From: Hymenopus coronatus
Lineage: Eukaryota > Arthropoda > Insecta > Mantodea > Hymenopodidae
Assembly: GCA_030762935.1 (NCBI GenBank)
Contig: CM060897.1
Location: 109,148,176 to 109,212,175 of the forward strand
DNA length: 64,000 nt
Direction: 5' to 3'
Under the pieces are notes generated by a model. It saw only the letters and a list, made by a program, of their open reading frames with translations, was not told where the DNA came from and did no database searches. Of the stretch, positions 23,690-36,252 are shown in pieces. Every line of letters starts with the position of its first letter. The first letter of the stretch is position 1. The position numbers and the translations under genes are program-made.

Positions 23690-25372
23690 ATAAAGTCTGA
23701 TGTGTTTCATTCACATAACTTTCTCTAGCTGTTCCACAAACAAATTTTGCTTATAAAAGATTATTCTTTTATCTACGTCACACTAATCTAAATAAACATT
23801 AGCAGAATTGGTCTTATTACTTGCTTCCTTCTAAATAGAAGGGAAATAAGGGAGTATATTAGGCTAAAGCGATAGTCAATTTTTTTTTAAAAGCTGGTCG
23901 CTATGTGAAACAATTTAGGTTCGGTTCGCTTAGCATGGGCCCGTTTGAGAAAAGTTAGTTTAAAATTGAAACCAATAATAACGAATATCTCGAAAACGGC
24001 CAACTCTACAAGAAAAATTATGACATATATGTTTCAACGAGATCTATAATTTCGTGTAGTAAATTTTTGTCTATCTCTTACGGTTTACCGTTTTCCAAAA
24101 TTCTCCAAAACACCACCAGAATAAAGGGCTCTTCAGAGGCTATTCCCAGAAAATTCAAAATATTTATTTTTTGAAGTGAATGTCTTTAATATGCGGTATT
24201 TGAATCAATATCGATAGAGACATTTTGAGAAAATCAAAGTTTTTGAAAATGTTCCATGTTAAGGGTAGTTAGGGGTGGCTAGATTTTCTCGAAAATCTTT
24301 GTATTGTTTCCTGGAAGATACTGAACTTAAATACCAAGTTTAGTATTTAATCGATTTTTCGTTTTTGATGAATGCTGTCCACAGACACACAGATAGATAG
24401 ACACACGGACCTTTTTTAAAAATCTTATGTGTTCAATTCACACGACTTTCTCTACATCGCTGTAACAAATTAAGCATATTCTATCTATTTTGGGATAATC
24501 GAGATAAATATTAGCAGAAACTGTCTTAATTACCTGCTTCCTTGTAAGTAGAAGGGAAACAAGGGAATACACTAGGCTAAAACGATAGTCAAATCTTTTA
24601 AAAGCTGGTTGTCATGTGGTTGAAATCCGTTTCTATGCAGAGCCAGGAGTTTACAACTTTCCGTGTGAGAAAAGTTTAAATATTTCAAACCTGAAACAAA
24701 TAACAAGGAATATCTCAGAAATAGTCAATTACACGAAGAAGAAAAAAAAGTGTATGACACAAATTGTGTGCTTTAACGTGATCTACATCTTTTATGGTTT
24801 TCCAGCTACGCAAAATTCAGCAGAATTCATTCAGAATAAAGGGATTTCCAGAAGCTACTCCCAGAAAATTCAAGATGTACATTTTATTTGTCATATAAAT
24901 ATCTTTAATACGGCATTTTAATCAAAATCATTAGAATCATTTTTCATAAACTAAAAATTATCGACATTTTTACCATGTAAAGGATCGTTTCTCAAACTGT
25001 TCGTGTCGCATCTCTGGAAGATACAAAACTTAAATACCATGTTTGGTATTTTACCGACTTTTCGCTTTTGAGTTTGTGTTCACAGACACAACGACACACA
25101 CGAACCTTTTTCTAAAGATGCTTTTTGGACACAGAGGACCCTAAAATGTCTATTTAAGTTGAAATCTCAGTATCGAATTTTTAGGAGGAATGTAATTCTT
25201 TCTCTATACACTATATATAGTACGTATAGAGAAAGTAAAAATGTTTTTTTTCGGACTAGGGGAACCTCACAACATATATTTCCGGTGAAATCTTGGTCTA
25301 GAGTTTTTGGGTGGAAAACTATACCTTCTCTGTCCACTATTTGCACTGTACATATGGCTAGACAAAGTAACA
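23690..25372 (+). mobile_element. FamH host copy interrupted by a nested copy
   Basis: The left part is 23690-24417, from the head AGTCTGATGTGTTTC to GACCTTTTTTAAAAA. The right part is 25239-25372, from TGTTTTTTTTCGGACTAGGG to GACAAAGTAAC. The parts abut in family order, so the inner element entered the A run in CCTTTTTNNAAAAATG. Confidence 0.85.
24418..25238 (+). mobile_element. FamH copy nested in an A run
   Basis: Complete from TCTTATGTGTTC to TATAGAGAAAGTAAAAA. It carries a short CA tract near 25088. Confidence 0.9.
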
Positions 25373-25677
25373 GACAATAGCTACATAGTCAAGGGTATAT
25401 AAGCAATGCTTCAGTTAACGGCTATGAATTCCAGCTTGATGCCATGCCACCTACATTTGAAATTTTCTGCTGACGCTTTAATGAAAAGTCACGATTGCCG
25501 TGTGACTTGGCCAGCTCTGTTTCTTCTCTTAAAGAGTGCTTGGTGGGGTAGTTTACATGCAAGGGTAAGGTGCGTGACATACACAACCTACATTCTTCAA
25601 AACAGCACCCTACATAAATAGGGGCCTTAGTTTTTAGAACTTTATCAAAAATTATGACTGCGCTTGATCGATATCAA
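25373..25677. other. Unassigned spacer
   Basis: About 300 bases of balanced composition with no recognised gene or repeat. Confidence 0.4.
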
Positions 25678-26366
25678 TAAAAATCTGATGTGTTCCATTC
25701 ACATGGCTTTCTCTACATCCCTGTAACAAATTATTATTAATATGCTTATTCTTCTATTTCATGCTAATCAAGATAAACAGAAACAGAAACGGTCTTATTA
25801 CTTAAGTTCCTTATAAACAGAAGGGAAATAAAGTAGTACACTAGGCTAAAGTGGCAGTCACATGTTTCATAATGTGGTTGCTTTGGGATTGAAATCCGTT
25901 TCTTTGCGTGGCTAAGAATTGGTAAGTTCCGCACGAGAAACCCAAAACAAGGAATATCTCAAAACCGATCAACTCCACGAAAAAATGAATATAACATAAA
26001 TTGTATTTTAATGTGCTCTACATGTTTGTGTGGTATGTTACTGTGTATCTCTTACGGTTCAGCAGTTATGCAAAATTCCATAAAATTCATCCAGAATAAA
26101 GTAGTCTTCAGAAACTATTCCCAGAAAATTCAAGATATACATATTATTTGTCAGGTAAATATCTTTAATATACGATATTTTAATCAAAATCGTTAGAGCC
26201 ATTTTTGAGAAAATCAAAGTTTTCGAAAAGGTTACATGTAAAGGGTAATTGGGGGTGGGGGACTTTTCTCAAAATCTCCATGTCGCATCCTTGGAAGATA
26301 CCAAACTTAATACCATCGGTGGTATTTAACGGTGTTTTCGTTTTTGAACTATGCTGCCCACAGGCA

Positions 26367-26397
<31 letters not shown>

Positions 26398-26550
26398 GCG
26401 CTTACATACGGACCTTTTTCCAGAAATGCTTTTTTTTTATTCAGGGGGACCCAAAACATGTATTTCCGGTGAAATCTTGGTATAGACTTTTTGGGTGCAT
26501 TACAATACCTACTCTATACACTATGTACATAGTACATGTAGAGAAAGTAA
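25678..26550 (+). mobile_element. FamH copy, full length
   Basis: Head AATCTGATGTGTTCC to end GTAGAGAAAGTAAAAA. The microsatellite is (CA)n followed by (CG)n at 26365-26401, an uncommon variant within the family. Confidence 0.93.
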
Positions 26551-26721
26551 AAAGCTCGGTGCTCATTTCATTTTAGGATATAACATTTTCTATTTACATT
26601 GAGGTGGATTAAGGTTTTATTCTGCAGCCTCAAGAGTCGTGAGATGAAATTATGACACATGTATTTATATTCCTTTGCTTAACGAGTTTCTATTAGTTGA
26701 AACATAACACATTTGCATTAA

Positions 26722-27419
26722 AAATCTGATGAGTTCCATTCACATGGATTTCTCTACATCTCTTTAAAACATTATTTTTAAAAGGCTTATTCTTCTCTCT
26801 ACTTCATGATAATTAAGATAAGCATGAGCAGTAAGTGCCTTTATTACTTGCTTCCTTGTAACAAGAAGGGAAATAAGGCTAGGCTAAAGCGAAACTCAAA
26901 TGTTATACAATTGGTTGCTACGTGATTGAAATCCGTTTCCTTGCATTGCCAGGAGTTGAAAAATGCCCGTACGAGGAAAGTTTAAGTATTTTAAAACTGA
27001 AATCAATAACAAGAAATGGTCAACTTCATGAAAAAAATGTATATGACATAAATTGTGTATTTTAGTGAGATCTACATTTTTGTATAATAAATGTTTGACT
27101 GTCTCTTACGGTTATCAGTTATGCATAATTCAGCAAAATTCATCAAATATAATTCCCAGAAAATTCAGGATATACAAATTATTTGTCATATAAATCTCTT
27201 TAACATATGGTATTTCAACCAAAATCGTTAGAGCAATTTTTGAGAAAATAAAAAATTTTAAAATTTTTCCCTTGTAAACGGTAGTTTGGGAATAAGGGAT
27301 TTTCCTCAAAATCTTCGTATCGCATCTTTGGAACATACTAAACGTAAATACCAAGTTTGGTATTTTATCGACTTTTCGATTTTGAATTCGTGTTCAGACA
27401 CACGGACACGCATACACAT
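26722..27419 (+). mobile_element. FamH copy, 3'-truncated
   Basis: Head AATCTGATGAGTTCC is intact. The copy stops after the CA tract, where a minus-oriented copy begins, making a tail-to-tail inverted junction. Confidence 0.85.
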
Positions 27420-27700
27420 AGTTTTACTTTCTCTATACGAACTATGTACATAGTGTATAGAGAAGGTGTTGCACTCCACCCAAAAATTCGATACCAAGAT
27501 TTCACCGGAAATACGTGTTTTAGGGTCCCCTGTATCCATAAAAATCATTTTCACAAAAAGGTCCGTGTGTGTGTGTCAGTGTGTCCGTGTGTCCGTGTGT
27601 CAGTGTGTCCGTGTGTCTGTGAACACGATAACTTTTTGTAGAGCACGTTAAAACACACAATTTATGATGTATACATTTTTTTCGTGGAGTTGGTCGTTTT

Positions 27701-28004
27701 TTACTTTCTCTATGCGCACTATGTACATAGTGTATAGAGAAGGTATTGCACTCCAACCAAAAATTCGATACCGAGATTTCACCGGAAATATGTGTTTTGG
27801 GGTACCCTGTATCCAAAAAGAGCATTTTCACAAAAAGGTCCGTGTGTGTGTGTGTGTCAGTGTGTCTGTGTGTCCGTGTGTCCGTGTGTCCGTGTGTCCG
27901 TGTGTCCGTGTGTCTGTGAACACGATAACTTTTTGTAGAGCACGTTAAAACACACAATTTATGTTGTATACATTTTTTTCGTGGAGTTGATCGTTTTTTT
28001 TTTA
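27701..28004 (-). repeat. Tandem duplicate of a deleted FamH segment
   Basis: This block repeats 27420-27700, including the same internal deletion joint and the GTGTCCGTGTGTCCGTG tract, with small differences. Sharing the deletion shows local duplication rather than independent insertion. Confidence 0.8.
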
Positions 28005-28838
28005 CTTTCTCTATACGCACTATGTGCATAGTATATAGAGAAGGTATTAAACTCCACCAAAAAATTCGACACAAATATTTCACCGGAAATATATGTTTTA
28101 AGGTCCCCTGTATCCAAGAAAAGTATTTTCAGAAAAAGGTCCGTCCGTGTGACTGTGAACACGATAACTCAAAAACGGAAGGCCGGTAAAATACCAAACT
28201 TGGTATTTAAGTTTAGTATCTTCCAAGGATGCGACACGAAGATTTTGAGAAAAATCTCCCCACACCAAACTACCCTTTACATGGAACTTTTTTCGAAAAT
28301 TTTGATTTTCTAAAAAACGGCACTAACGATTGTGATTAAAATATCGTATATTAAAGATATTTACCTGACAAATAAAATGTATATTTTGAATATTCTGGAA
28401 ATAACCTTTGAAGACTTATTTATTCTGGGTCAATTTTACGGAATTTTGCATAACTGCTAAACGTAAGAGATGGACAAAATCTTACCACGCAACAAAAGAA
28501 GAGCACTTTAAAACACACAATTTATATTATACACGTTTTTTTCGTGGAGTTGATTGTTTTTGAGATATTCCTTGTTTTTGGTTTCAGCAATAAAAAACAT
28601 ACTTTTCTCATACAGGATTTTTGGAACTAGTGTCCATACAAACAAAGGAACTTCAGTCACATAGCAACCAGCTTTTGACTATCACTTTAATCTATGGTAC
28701 TCATTTATTTTGCTTCTACTTACAAGAAAGCAAGTAATAAGACTATTTCTGCTAATTTTTCTTGATTAGCATGAAGTAAATAGAAGCATAAGCTTTTTAA
28801 CAATAATTTATTGCAGAGTCGTGTGGATGGAACACATC
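28005..28838 (-). mobile_element. FamH copy nested in a T run
   Basis: Full-length copy from TTTACTTTCTCTATACGC to CACATCAG. It lies in the T run of GTTGATCGTTTTT of the host. Confidence 0.9.
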
Positions 28839-29135
28839 AGATTTTTAGATATTCCTTGTTTTTGGTTCAGCTGTGAAAAACTTTACTTTTCTCATACAGT
28901 AATTTGTCAACTTCTGTCCATACAAACAAAGAAACTTCAGTGACATAGAACCCGTTTTTGACTATCACTTTAACCTACGGTACTCCCTTATTTCGCTTCT
29001 ACTTAGAAGGAAGCAAGTAATAAGACTATTTCTGCTAATGTTTTCTCATTTAGTATGAAGTAAATAGAAGCCTAAGCTTTCTAACATTAATTTGTTACAG
29101 AGATGTGGAGAAAGTCATGTGAATGGAACATATCA

Positions 29136-29235
29136 GCTTTTTTTAAATACAGGAAACCCTAAAACGTATATTTTCTATGAAATTTTGATTTCGAATTTTT
29201 GGGTGGAGTGCAATGCCTTCTCTACCTACGTACCT
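29136..29235 (+). mobile_element. FamH tail scrap
   Basis: Plus-oriented segment with TCGAATTTTTGGGTGGAG, cut in the hairpin. Confidence 0.65.
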
Positions 29236-29476
29236 GTGTAAAACTTATTAAACCGCCCAAAGGGGTCCCGACAGGATACAAGATTGTGGAATGGCTGAAC
29301 ATGTTTAGCACGGTCACGTATCCTCTAATGGGGCTAGATATCAAAGGGAGATTTGTGTATCGTGGAAGTTTAATGCTACACTGAGCATTGCGCAATGTGG
29401 AGTCATTCTTCAGCGTATTTCGCTATCCTCTGCAAGGATGAGTTATGCTGACACAATTGTTGCTTTCGACCAGGAA

Positions 29477-31127
29477 CTTTTTACTTTCCCTATATTTACT
29501 ATGTACACAGCAGGTAGAGAAGATATTGCATTCCACCTAAAATTTTGGTGTCAAGTTTTCATCATAAATACGTGTTTTGGCGTCACCAAACTCAAAACGA
29601 AAATTCGGTTAAACCCCAAACTTGATAACTAAGTGATCATCTTTCAAAGATGCGACACAAAGATTTGCAAGAAAGTCCCCCCACCGCAAACTACCCTTTA
29701 AGTGGAAGCATTTTCGAAAATGTTGATCTTCTTAAAAATGGCTCTAACGAACTTTATTAAAATACTGCATATTAAAGGTATTTACACAAGTAAAATGTAT
29801 ATCTTGAATTTTTACTTTCTCTACACGTACTATGTACATAGTGTATAGAGAAGGTATTGCACCTCACCCAAAAATTCGATACCGAGATTTGTTTTAGGGT
29901 TCCCTGTATCCAAAAAAAGCATTTTCACAAACATGTTCTGTGTGTGTGTGTGTCTGTGTGTCCATGTGTCTGTGAACACGATAACTCAAAAACTAAAAGT
30001 CGGTAAAATACCAAACTTGGTATTTAAGTTTAGTATCTTCCAGGGATACAACGCGAAGATTTTGAGAAAAATCCCCCACCCCAAACTACCCTTTACATGG
30101 AGCTTCTTTCGAAAAATTTTGATTTTCTTAAAAATGGCCCTAACGATTTTGATAAAATATATAAAATATAAATGAAATATATATGAAAGACAAATAATAT
30201 GAATATCTTGAATTTTCTGGGAATAGCCCCTGAAGACTACTTTATTCTGGATGAATTTTACGAAATTTTGCATAACTGCTAAACTGTAAGAGATGGACAA
30301 AAATCTACCGCACAAAAAATGTAGAGCACATTCAAACACACAATTTATGTCATATATTTTTTTTCTTGGAGTTGATCGTTTTTGAAATATTCCTTGTTTT
30401 TGGCTTCAGCTTTGAAAAACTTATACTTTTCTCATACAAGAATTTATCAACTCGTGTCCATACAAAGAAAACAACTTCAGTCACCTAGCAACCATCTTTT
30501 GAGTATCACCTTAACCTATGGTACTCTCTTATTTCGCTTCTACTTACAAGGAAGCAAGTTATAAGACTATTTCTGCTAATTTTTTCTCGATTAGCATGAA
30601 GTAATTTTTTTTAACACTAATTTGTTGCAGAGATGTAGAGAAAGTCATGTGAATGGTACATGTCAGATTTTTTGGAAAAAGCCCCTGAAGGCCTCTTCAT
30701 TCAGAATGACTTTTGCACAACTCGTAAACTGAAAGAGATAGACAAAAAATTACCAAACAGAAAATGCAGAACTCGTAAAAACACACAACTTATGTCATAT
30801 ACAAAGCTTTTGTAGAGTTAACCATTTCTGAGATATTCCTTGTTATTGATTTCAATTTTAAAATGCTTATATAGTTTTTTATACACGATTTTATCAACCT
30901 CTGACCATGCAAAGAGTGAGAACTTTAGTCATATAGCAACGAGTTTTAAAAGATTTGACTATCGGTTTTAGTGAATTCCTTATTCCCCTTCTACTTATAA
31001 GAAATTAAGTGATAAGATCGTTTCTGCCAATATTTATCTCAATTAGCATTGATTAGATAGAAAAATAAGCTTTTCAACAGTAACTTGTTACAGAAGTATA
31101 GAGAAAGTCATGTGAATATATCACATC
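29477..31127 (-). mobile_element. FamH host copy interrupted by a nested copy
   Basis: The left part is 29477-29811, ending TATATCTTGAATTTTT. The right part is 30673-31127, starting TTTTGGAAAAAGCCCC. They are contiguous in the family consensus. Confidence 0.88.
29812..30672 (-). mobile_element. FamH copy nested in a T run
   Basis: Full length. The palindrome CTATGTACATAG and 12-bp outer stem are intact. The right end is CATGTCAGA. Confidence 0.92.
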
Positions 31128-31203
31128 AGGTTTTCTCTCCTTACAGCAGCTTAAGGGAGTGACTAAAGCGCTCATTTTACTAAGGCATTCTTTTTGTTCT
31201 CGA

Positions 31204-31491
31204 AAAAAATAGCATGTTATTTATGGACGCTCTTTAACTATTGTGGTTCTCAGCGTCCCATTCTAAATTGGGCGTGAAATACCGCTTAATTTTGCTCAGA
31301 GACCTCTCAATCAGGCTTGAGGTTCTTTTACGTGCTGTAAATCTGCGACAGGGAACCAACAGCTTTACTTCCCTTCCGAAGGATGCTAAGGATTTTTACA
31401 CCAGAAAAAAGCCATTGTCCTCCGCCGGGTTTGAACCCGAGACCATGGGTATATGAAGTTAGCACGGTAACCATTACACCACGGAGGCCGA
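31204..31491 (-). mobile_element. SINE type A, complete
   Basis: On the minus strand the head reads CCTCCGTGGTGTAATGGTTA (A box). After a spacer comes GGGTTCAAACCCGGCGGAGG (B box). The body then has the palindromic CCTTCCGAAGG and ends in a TAAATAACATGC tail. The head is close to a real tRNA but its anticodon arm is altered. Confidence 0.88.
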
Positions 31492-32423
31492 CTTTCGTTC
31501 GCGCTATGAACACAGCTTTAGGAGCTTTTGTATACTTTTCTGATCACTCGGAAGCTAGGAATGCCATATTTGTTTTTAAGCAAGTGTGTACTTTAATTTA
31601 TGTGATACCGATACCGATCAAAGAATTTTCATAGTTGAGTGCTACTTCCGAAATGAAAGAATACGTTACCTATAATCATAAATGCTGCGACTGTGAGTTT
31701 ACGACAAGCGAGCGAATGTTCCAAATGTAAATATTGGAAAGGTACGACGTAAGTCACATTTCGCTAAGGTGACCTCGACACTGTTGACATCCCTCCTTCT
31801 ACCCATCATTCGCTAGTCCTCTGCAAGAAGTAATGCATGATAAACTCGCTCCCTAATATTGCCATTATGCAGTAAACGACTGGCAGCAAAGGCCGAATAA
31901 ATCTGCAGACTCTATATTTAAAACTTTTTGAAAACAACGGGAATTGTTGAAGCAATTGGGAAAATATGTAGAGAAGGTAAAAGAGAAGTGGTTGAGGAAA
32001 ATCAGGAAAAAAAGGGAAGAGCTAAATAACAGAAATAAGGATCTAAAGCATTAATAGAGAATTTAAATTGCGCGAATCTATCAGAGATAGATTGATGAAT
32101 GAAATATGCATACACACAAATAGCTAGGGTGTTAGGTGTATACCAGGTGGGCAAATAACGCCATATTTCACGTGAGCAGATAACTCTTCGGGCGTATAAA
32201 ATTACAGAACTCTACGGGGTAAATCCAAGCATGCGCTGGTCGATTGTACTATAACGAGAGCGATCTTAGTTCTCCTCTCTTGAATATTAGCGTAAACGGC
32301 AAAGAAATTCAGCTCATTTAGAGGCATCCCTAGGCTTGTGCTAGAGTCAGTGATAATATACAAGAATAGTGTAAACACATGGAGAAAGTTAACATGATAT
32401 CCATTTCAATTACTAACCGTTTA
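31492..32423. other. Spacer containing one arm of an inverted repeat
   Basis: No gene is recognised. The part at about 32140-32310 matches, inverted, 33400-33595 across the FamH copy at 32424. Confidence 0.45.
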
Positions 32424-33595
32424 TTACTTTCTCTATACGAACTATGTACATAGTGTAGAGAGAAGGTACCCAAAAATTCGATACCGAGATTTCACCGGAA
32501 ATACATGTTTTGAGACTCCCTGAATCCAGAAAAAGCATTTTTAGAAAAATGTCCGTGTGTGTGTTGTCTGTGTGTGTGTGTGTGTCTGTGGGCAGCATAG
32601 CTCAAAAACGAAAAGACCGTTAAAGCCCAAACTTGGTATTTAAGTTTGGTATCTTCCAAAGATGCGACACGAAGATTTTCAAGATAATCCCCGCATCCCA
32701 AACTACCCTTTACATGGAAAAAAATGGCTCTAACGATTTTGATTAAAATAACGTATATTAAAGATATTTACCTGACAAATAAAATGCAAATCTTGAATTT
32801 TCTGGGAATAGCCCCTAAAGACTACGTTATTCTGGATGAATTTTATGGAACTGTGCATAGCTGCTAAACCGTAAGAGATGAGGAAAAACTTACCACACAG
32901 AAAATGTAGCTCACGATAAAATACGCAATATATGTCATATCCATTTTTTTCGTGGAGTTGATCATTTTTAAGATATTCCTGGTTTTTCGTTTTAGCTTTG
33001 AAAAACTTATACCTTTCTCATATAGGAATTTCTTAACTCCTGTCCATACAAACAAAGGATCTTCAGTTACATAGCTACCAGCTTTTGGCTATCATTTTAA
33101 CCTATGGAACTCCCTCATTTCGCTTCTACTTACAAGGAAGCAAGTAATAAGACTATTTCTGCTAATTAGCATGAAATAAATAGAAGCATATGCTTTTTAA
33201 CTACAATTTGTTGCAGAGATGTAGAAAAAGTCATGTGAATGGAACACATCAGATTTTTTTAGAGAGTAGAATCACCTTTTAGATTCAAAAGTAACTAAAA
33301 CGTTTATTTCAGCTATTAATATGGGCCAATAGCTAGTTTTGTAATTGTGTACTACGCTGTTTTTATTCAACATTTGAGACCAAATCCACCGAAGGTTAAA
33401 TCAACACACTAAGAACAATCTTCCTTCACCGTTTACACTATAATGTAAGAGGAGAGGAACTAAGGTCGCCCTCGCTTACAACGCCACTGACAGGCGAATA
33501 TTTGGATTTATCCCGTGATGATCTAAAATTTTTATAATGCATGAAGGGTTATGTGCACACGCAAAATATGGCGCTTTTGGGCTATCTGGTATGTT
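32140..33595. repeat. Long inverted repeat flanking a FamH copy
   Basis: Arms at about 32140-32310 and 33400-33595. Shared pieces are CGTTTACRCTATAATG-like, AGAGGAGARGAACTAAG, TTTGGATTTAYCCCGTG-like and AAATATGGCG. Similarity is roughly three in four bases. It may be a decayed transposon with long terminal inverted repeats, or two inverted copies of one repeat. Confidence 0.5.
32424..33258 (-). mobile_element. FamH copy, near full length
   Basis: The hairpin end is present but the segment after GAGAAGGTA lacks the TTGCACTCC piece. The GT tract is at 32554-32585. Head CACATCAGATTTTTTT. Confidence 0.9.
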
Positions 33596-33699
33596 TCTAA
33601 TGTTTCTAATCTTAAGCAAATCTTAGGGGAATAGACCAATTAATATAAACAAATTGAAAATTATGGTGACAAATACAATTATTTCTACATTATTAATTC
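33259..33699. other. Spacer with right arm of the inverted repeat
   Basis: Apart from the arm described at 32140-33595 nothing is recognised. Confidence 0.4.
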
Positions 33700-34565
33700 A
33701 TACTATGTGTAGAATGCAGGGCAAATATTTTTGCAAGCCAATATTCGATGTAATATTTCACCGGAAATAAACTTTTAAAGTTTCCTATATTAGAAAAGGT
33801 CTATGCGTGTGAGTGCCTGTGTGTGAATGTGGGTGTGTGAGGGGCTGGCTGTCTTTATGTCTTTGAACTCAAAAATGAAAATTCGATTAATACCAAACTT
33901 GATATTTTAGTTCAGCATCTTCCAAGGTTGCGACATGCATCCTTTTAGTAAAATCCCCGTAACCAAAACTACCCTCTACTTGGAACGTGTTTTAAAGTGT
34001 TTTTCTTAAAAAAAGTAAAACATAGAATAAATGCTGTAAACGATATCCATTAAACAACATAAGCTTAAAATATTTTCAAGACATATGAAAATTTTATCTT
34101 CAAATTTCTCTGTAGCCCTCTTCATTCTGAACGGCATTTGCATATCCTATAAACCGTAAGATATGGACAAAATATTGTTGCAGATAATAATGTAGATTTC
34201 GTTAAATTACGTACTTTATCCAAATACATTTTTTATAGAATTAACCATTTCCAAAATATTTTTGTTATTAATTTCTGTTTTAAAATAATTATAAGTGTTC
34301 TCAAAAGGAACGTTGTTAATCATTTTCGTTACTCCTGATCAAACAAAGAGAACGGACTTTCATATAGCGATCAGCTGTGAAAGTATTTGACCATCGTTTA
34401 AACTTACCACATTGCCCTTATTCCCTACTACTTAAAAGTAAATATGTAGTAATGCAGTGTCTATAAATCTTTATCTCAACAAGTTCGAACTAGATAGTTT
34501 TGAAAGAATAGTTTGTTGCAAAATAGGCAGAGGAAGTTATGAGAAAGGAACACTTCTAATATTTT
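33700..34565 (-). mobile_element. Old, highly diverged FamH copy
   Basis: Recognisable in order by ATTTCACCGGAAATA, the GT tract near 33800, CGTAAGATATGGACAAAA, and GCAGAGGAAGTTATG at the head. The hairpin is gone. It is the most diverged copy, which shows long activity of the family. Confidence 0.75.
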
Positions 34566-34833
34566 AATGCGGTATTTTGCTATTTTCTTTCTCACGCCGT
34601 TAGTTAGCCTGCAATTCTGTTAAAAGTTGGTATTAAGCAGCTGCTAGTACCAGTCCAGCCTGTTTCTTGCACAGGTTGTTTGTTATCCGCTGGAGTCGCT
34701 ATTAATCTTGCTTAAAGGACAGCTGCCTTTGTACGGCCGCACCCTTCTCATAAGGGTTTGAGTGATTCGCTAGAGATTAGATGGTGGAAATACGGCTTAG
34801 AAAACGCTTAACCTATTAGTTTAGTTGCAGAAA
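34566..34833. other. Unassigned spacer
   Basis: No recognised features. Confidence 0.35.
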
Positions 34834-35306
34834 GGGATCGAGGTGGCGCCGCAGTAACGCTGGGGCAACTTGCATTCGGGAGGTCGTGGGTTCTATCCCC
34901 GTCGTCCGCTCATTCTGGCTTGAGGTTGTTCGTGGTCTTCTGTTATCACTTAGGCGAATGTTGGGGTCTTATTCTCCACGGTTTCCTTTCCAGCATTCCC
35001 GTTTCATATCATTTCATTATCTTTCAGCTGTGAATGGTGTATGTCGGGCCGGACAGATGATGAGGATATATGAGCACTGTACAAGCTGTTCTCGGAGTTG
35101 AGGCGGCGTTGTGGTCACTCTCCTCGCAACAGAGGGGAGGTTTGCCGGAATCCATGATGTTGGCGCTTACACGACGGATCCTGGCGCTGGGATCAAGAAC
35201 TATTAGCCACTTCGCGAGTATCCTTGGTCTGTCTGCATGTAACCTGTGGTTCCCTAATTTTATCCCTTCCTCCTGTTGGGTGTTAGCGCACAATAAATCT
35301 GTGTAG
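34834..35306 (+). mobile_element. tRNA-derived SINE (type D), long body
   Basis: The head GGTGGCGCCGCAGTAACGC, followed by GTGGGTTCTATCCCCG (B box), is attached to a GC-rich body of about 400 bp. It ends near CAATAAATCTGTG. It is the only copy in this window. Confidence 0.6.
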
Positions 35307-35495
35307 ATCGCAATACACGAGGTGTCCCCCGCCGTTATTATTCATATAAAAGGAGGTTTGGGGCGGGGGATTTTCCTGAAAAACTTCTGGTCGTAACCTT
35401 GGAATTCAAAATATCAAGTTTGATATTTAACTGACTTTTCGTTTTTGGGTATGCCGTTCACAGGTATACTTACATGCACACACAAATGAGCCTTT

Positions 35496-36252
35496 TTATT
35501 GTCTCTACACGTACATGCATATAATAGGTATTCCACCGGAAATAAGTTTTGAGGTGCCTTGAGAAAAAAAATTAATAAAAAGTCCGCGCGCATGCATGTG
35601 CGTGTGTGTGTGTCTGTGTGTGTGTGTGCGCGCCTGTCTCTCCGTGTACAGCACAGCTCAAAAAGAAAAGACCGTTAAATAAGTGTTCAAGAAAGTTTCC
35701 ATACACCAAATTATCCTTTACATGGGACAACTTTTATAATTTTTGTTTTTCTCACAAATAGTTCTTAAAATTTTTATTAAAATGTCATATATTAAAGATA
35801 TTTACATCACAGCTAATATGTATGTCTTGAATTTTCTAGGAATAGCATCTGAAGATCTCTTCATTCTGGATGAATTTTGTAGAACTGGTAAACTGCAAGA
35901 GATAGACAAAAACGTAAAACAAAAAAAGAAGAAGAAGAAAGTAGATCCCCTTAAAACACATAACTTATGTCATATGCACTTTTTGTAAGGTAGGCCGTTT
36001 CCGAAATATTCCATGTTATTACTTTCAGTTTTAAACCACTTAACTTATTTTACAAACGGAGGTTACCTTTCATCTCTCGGCTTAGTGCATTCTCTTATTT
36101 CTCTTCTGCTTTTAAGGAAGCAAATAATACAACAATTTCTGCTAATGTGTAGCCCGATCAGCATGATCTAGAAAAAATAATAATCTTCTGTAAGAATAGT
36201 TTGTTTGCAGAACATGTAGAGAAAGTCTGGTGAATGAAATACATTAGATTTT
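35496..36252 (-). mobile_element. FamH copy nested in a T run
   Basis: From TTATTGTCTCTACACG to TACATTAGATTTTT, with a long GT/GC tract at 35588-35640. Diverged, with several internal losses. Confidence 0.8.

Larger units (their letters stand above)
27420..29135 (-). mobile_element. FamH host copy with internal deletion, tandem duplication and nested insertion
   Basis: The copy begins with its hairpin end at 27423. It has lost everything between AACACGATAAC and TTTTTGTAGAGCACG, that is, the central part of the element. A second block with the identical deletion joint follows at 27701-28004. The host resumes at 28839 with TTAGATATTCCTTG and ends CATATCAG at about 29130. Confidence 0.85.

Noticed and set aside
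27520..28083. Long open frame (187 codons) on the minus strand
   Set aside because: It runs through the GT-rich tracts of duplicated FamH units. The His/Thr-rich repeats are microsatellite translation, not a protein.
31425..31491. Possible tRNA gene
   Set aside because: A and B boxes are good, but the anticodon and acceptor stems do not close and the sequence continues into the SINE body found elsewhere.
34866..35306. Short plus-strand frames in the GC-rich region (34886-35306)
   Set aside because: They lie in the body of a tRNA-headed SINE and open on both strands because of base composition.
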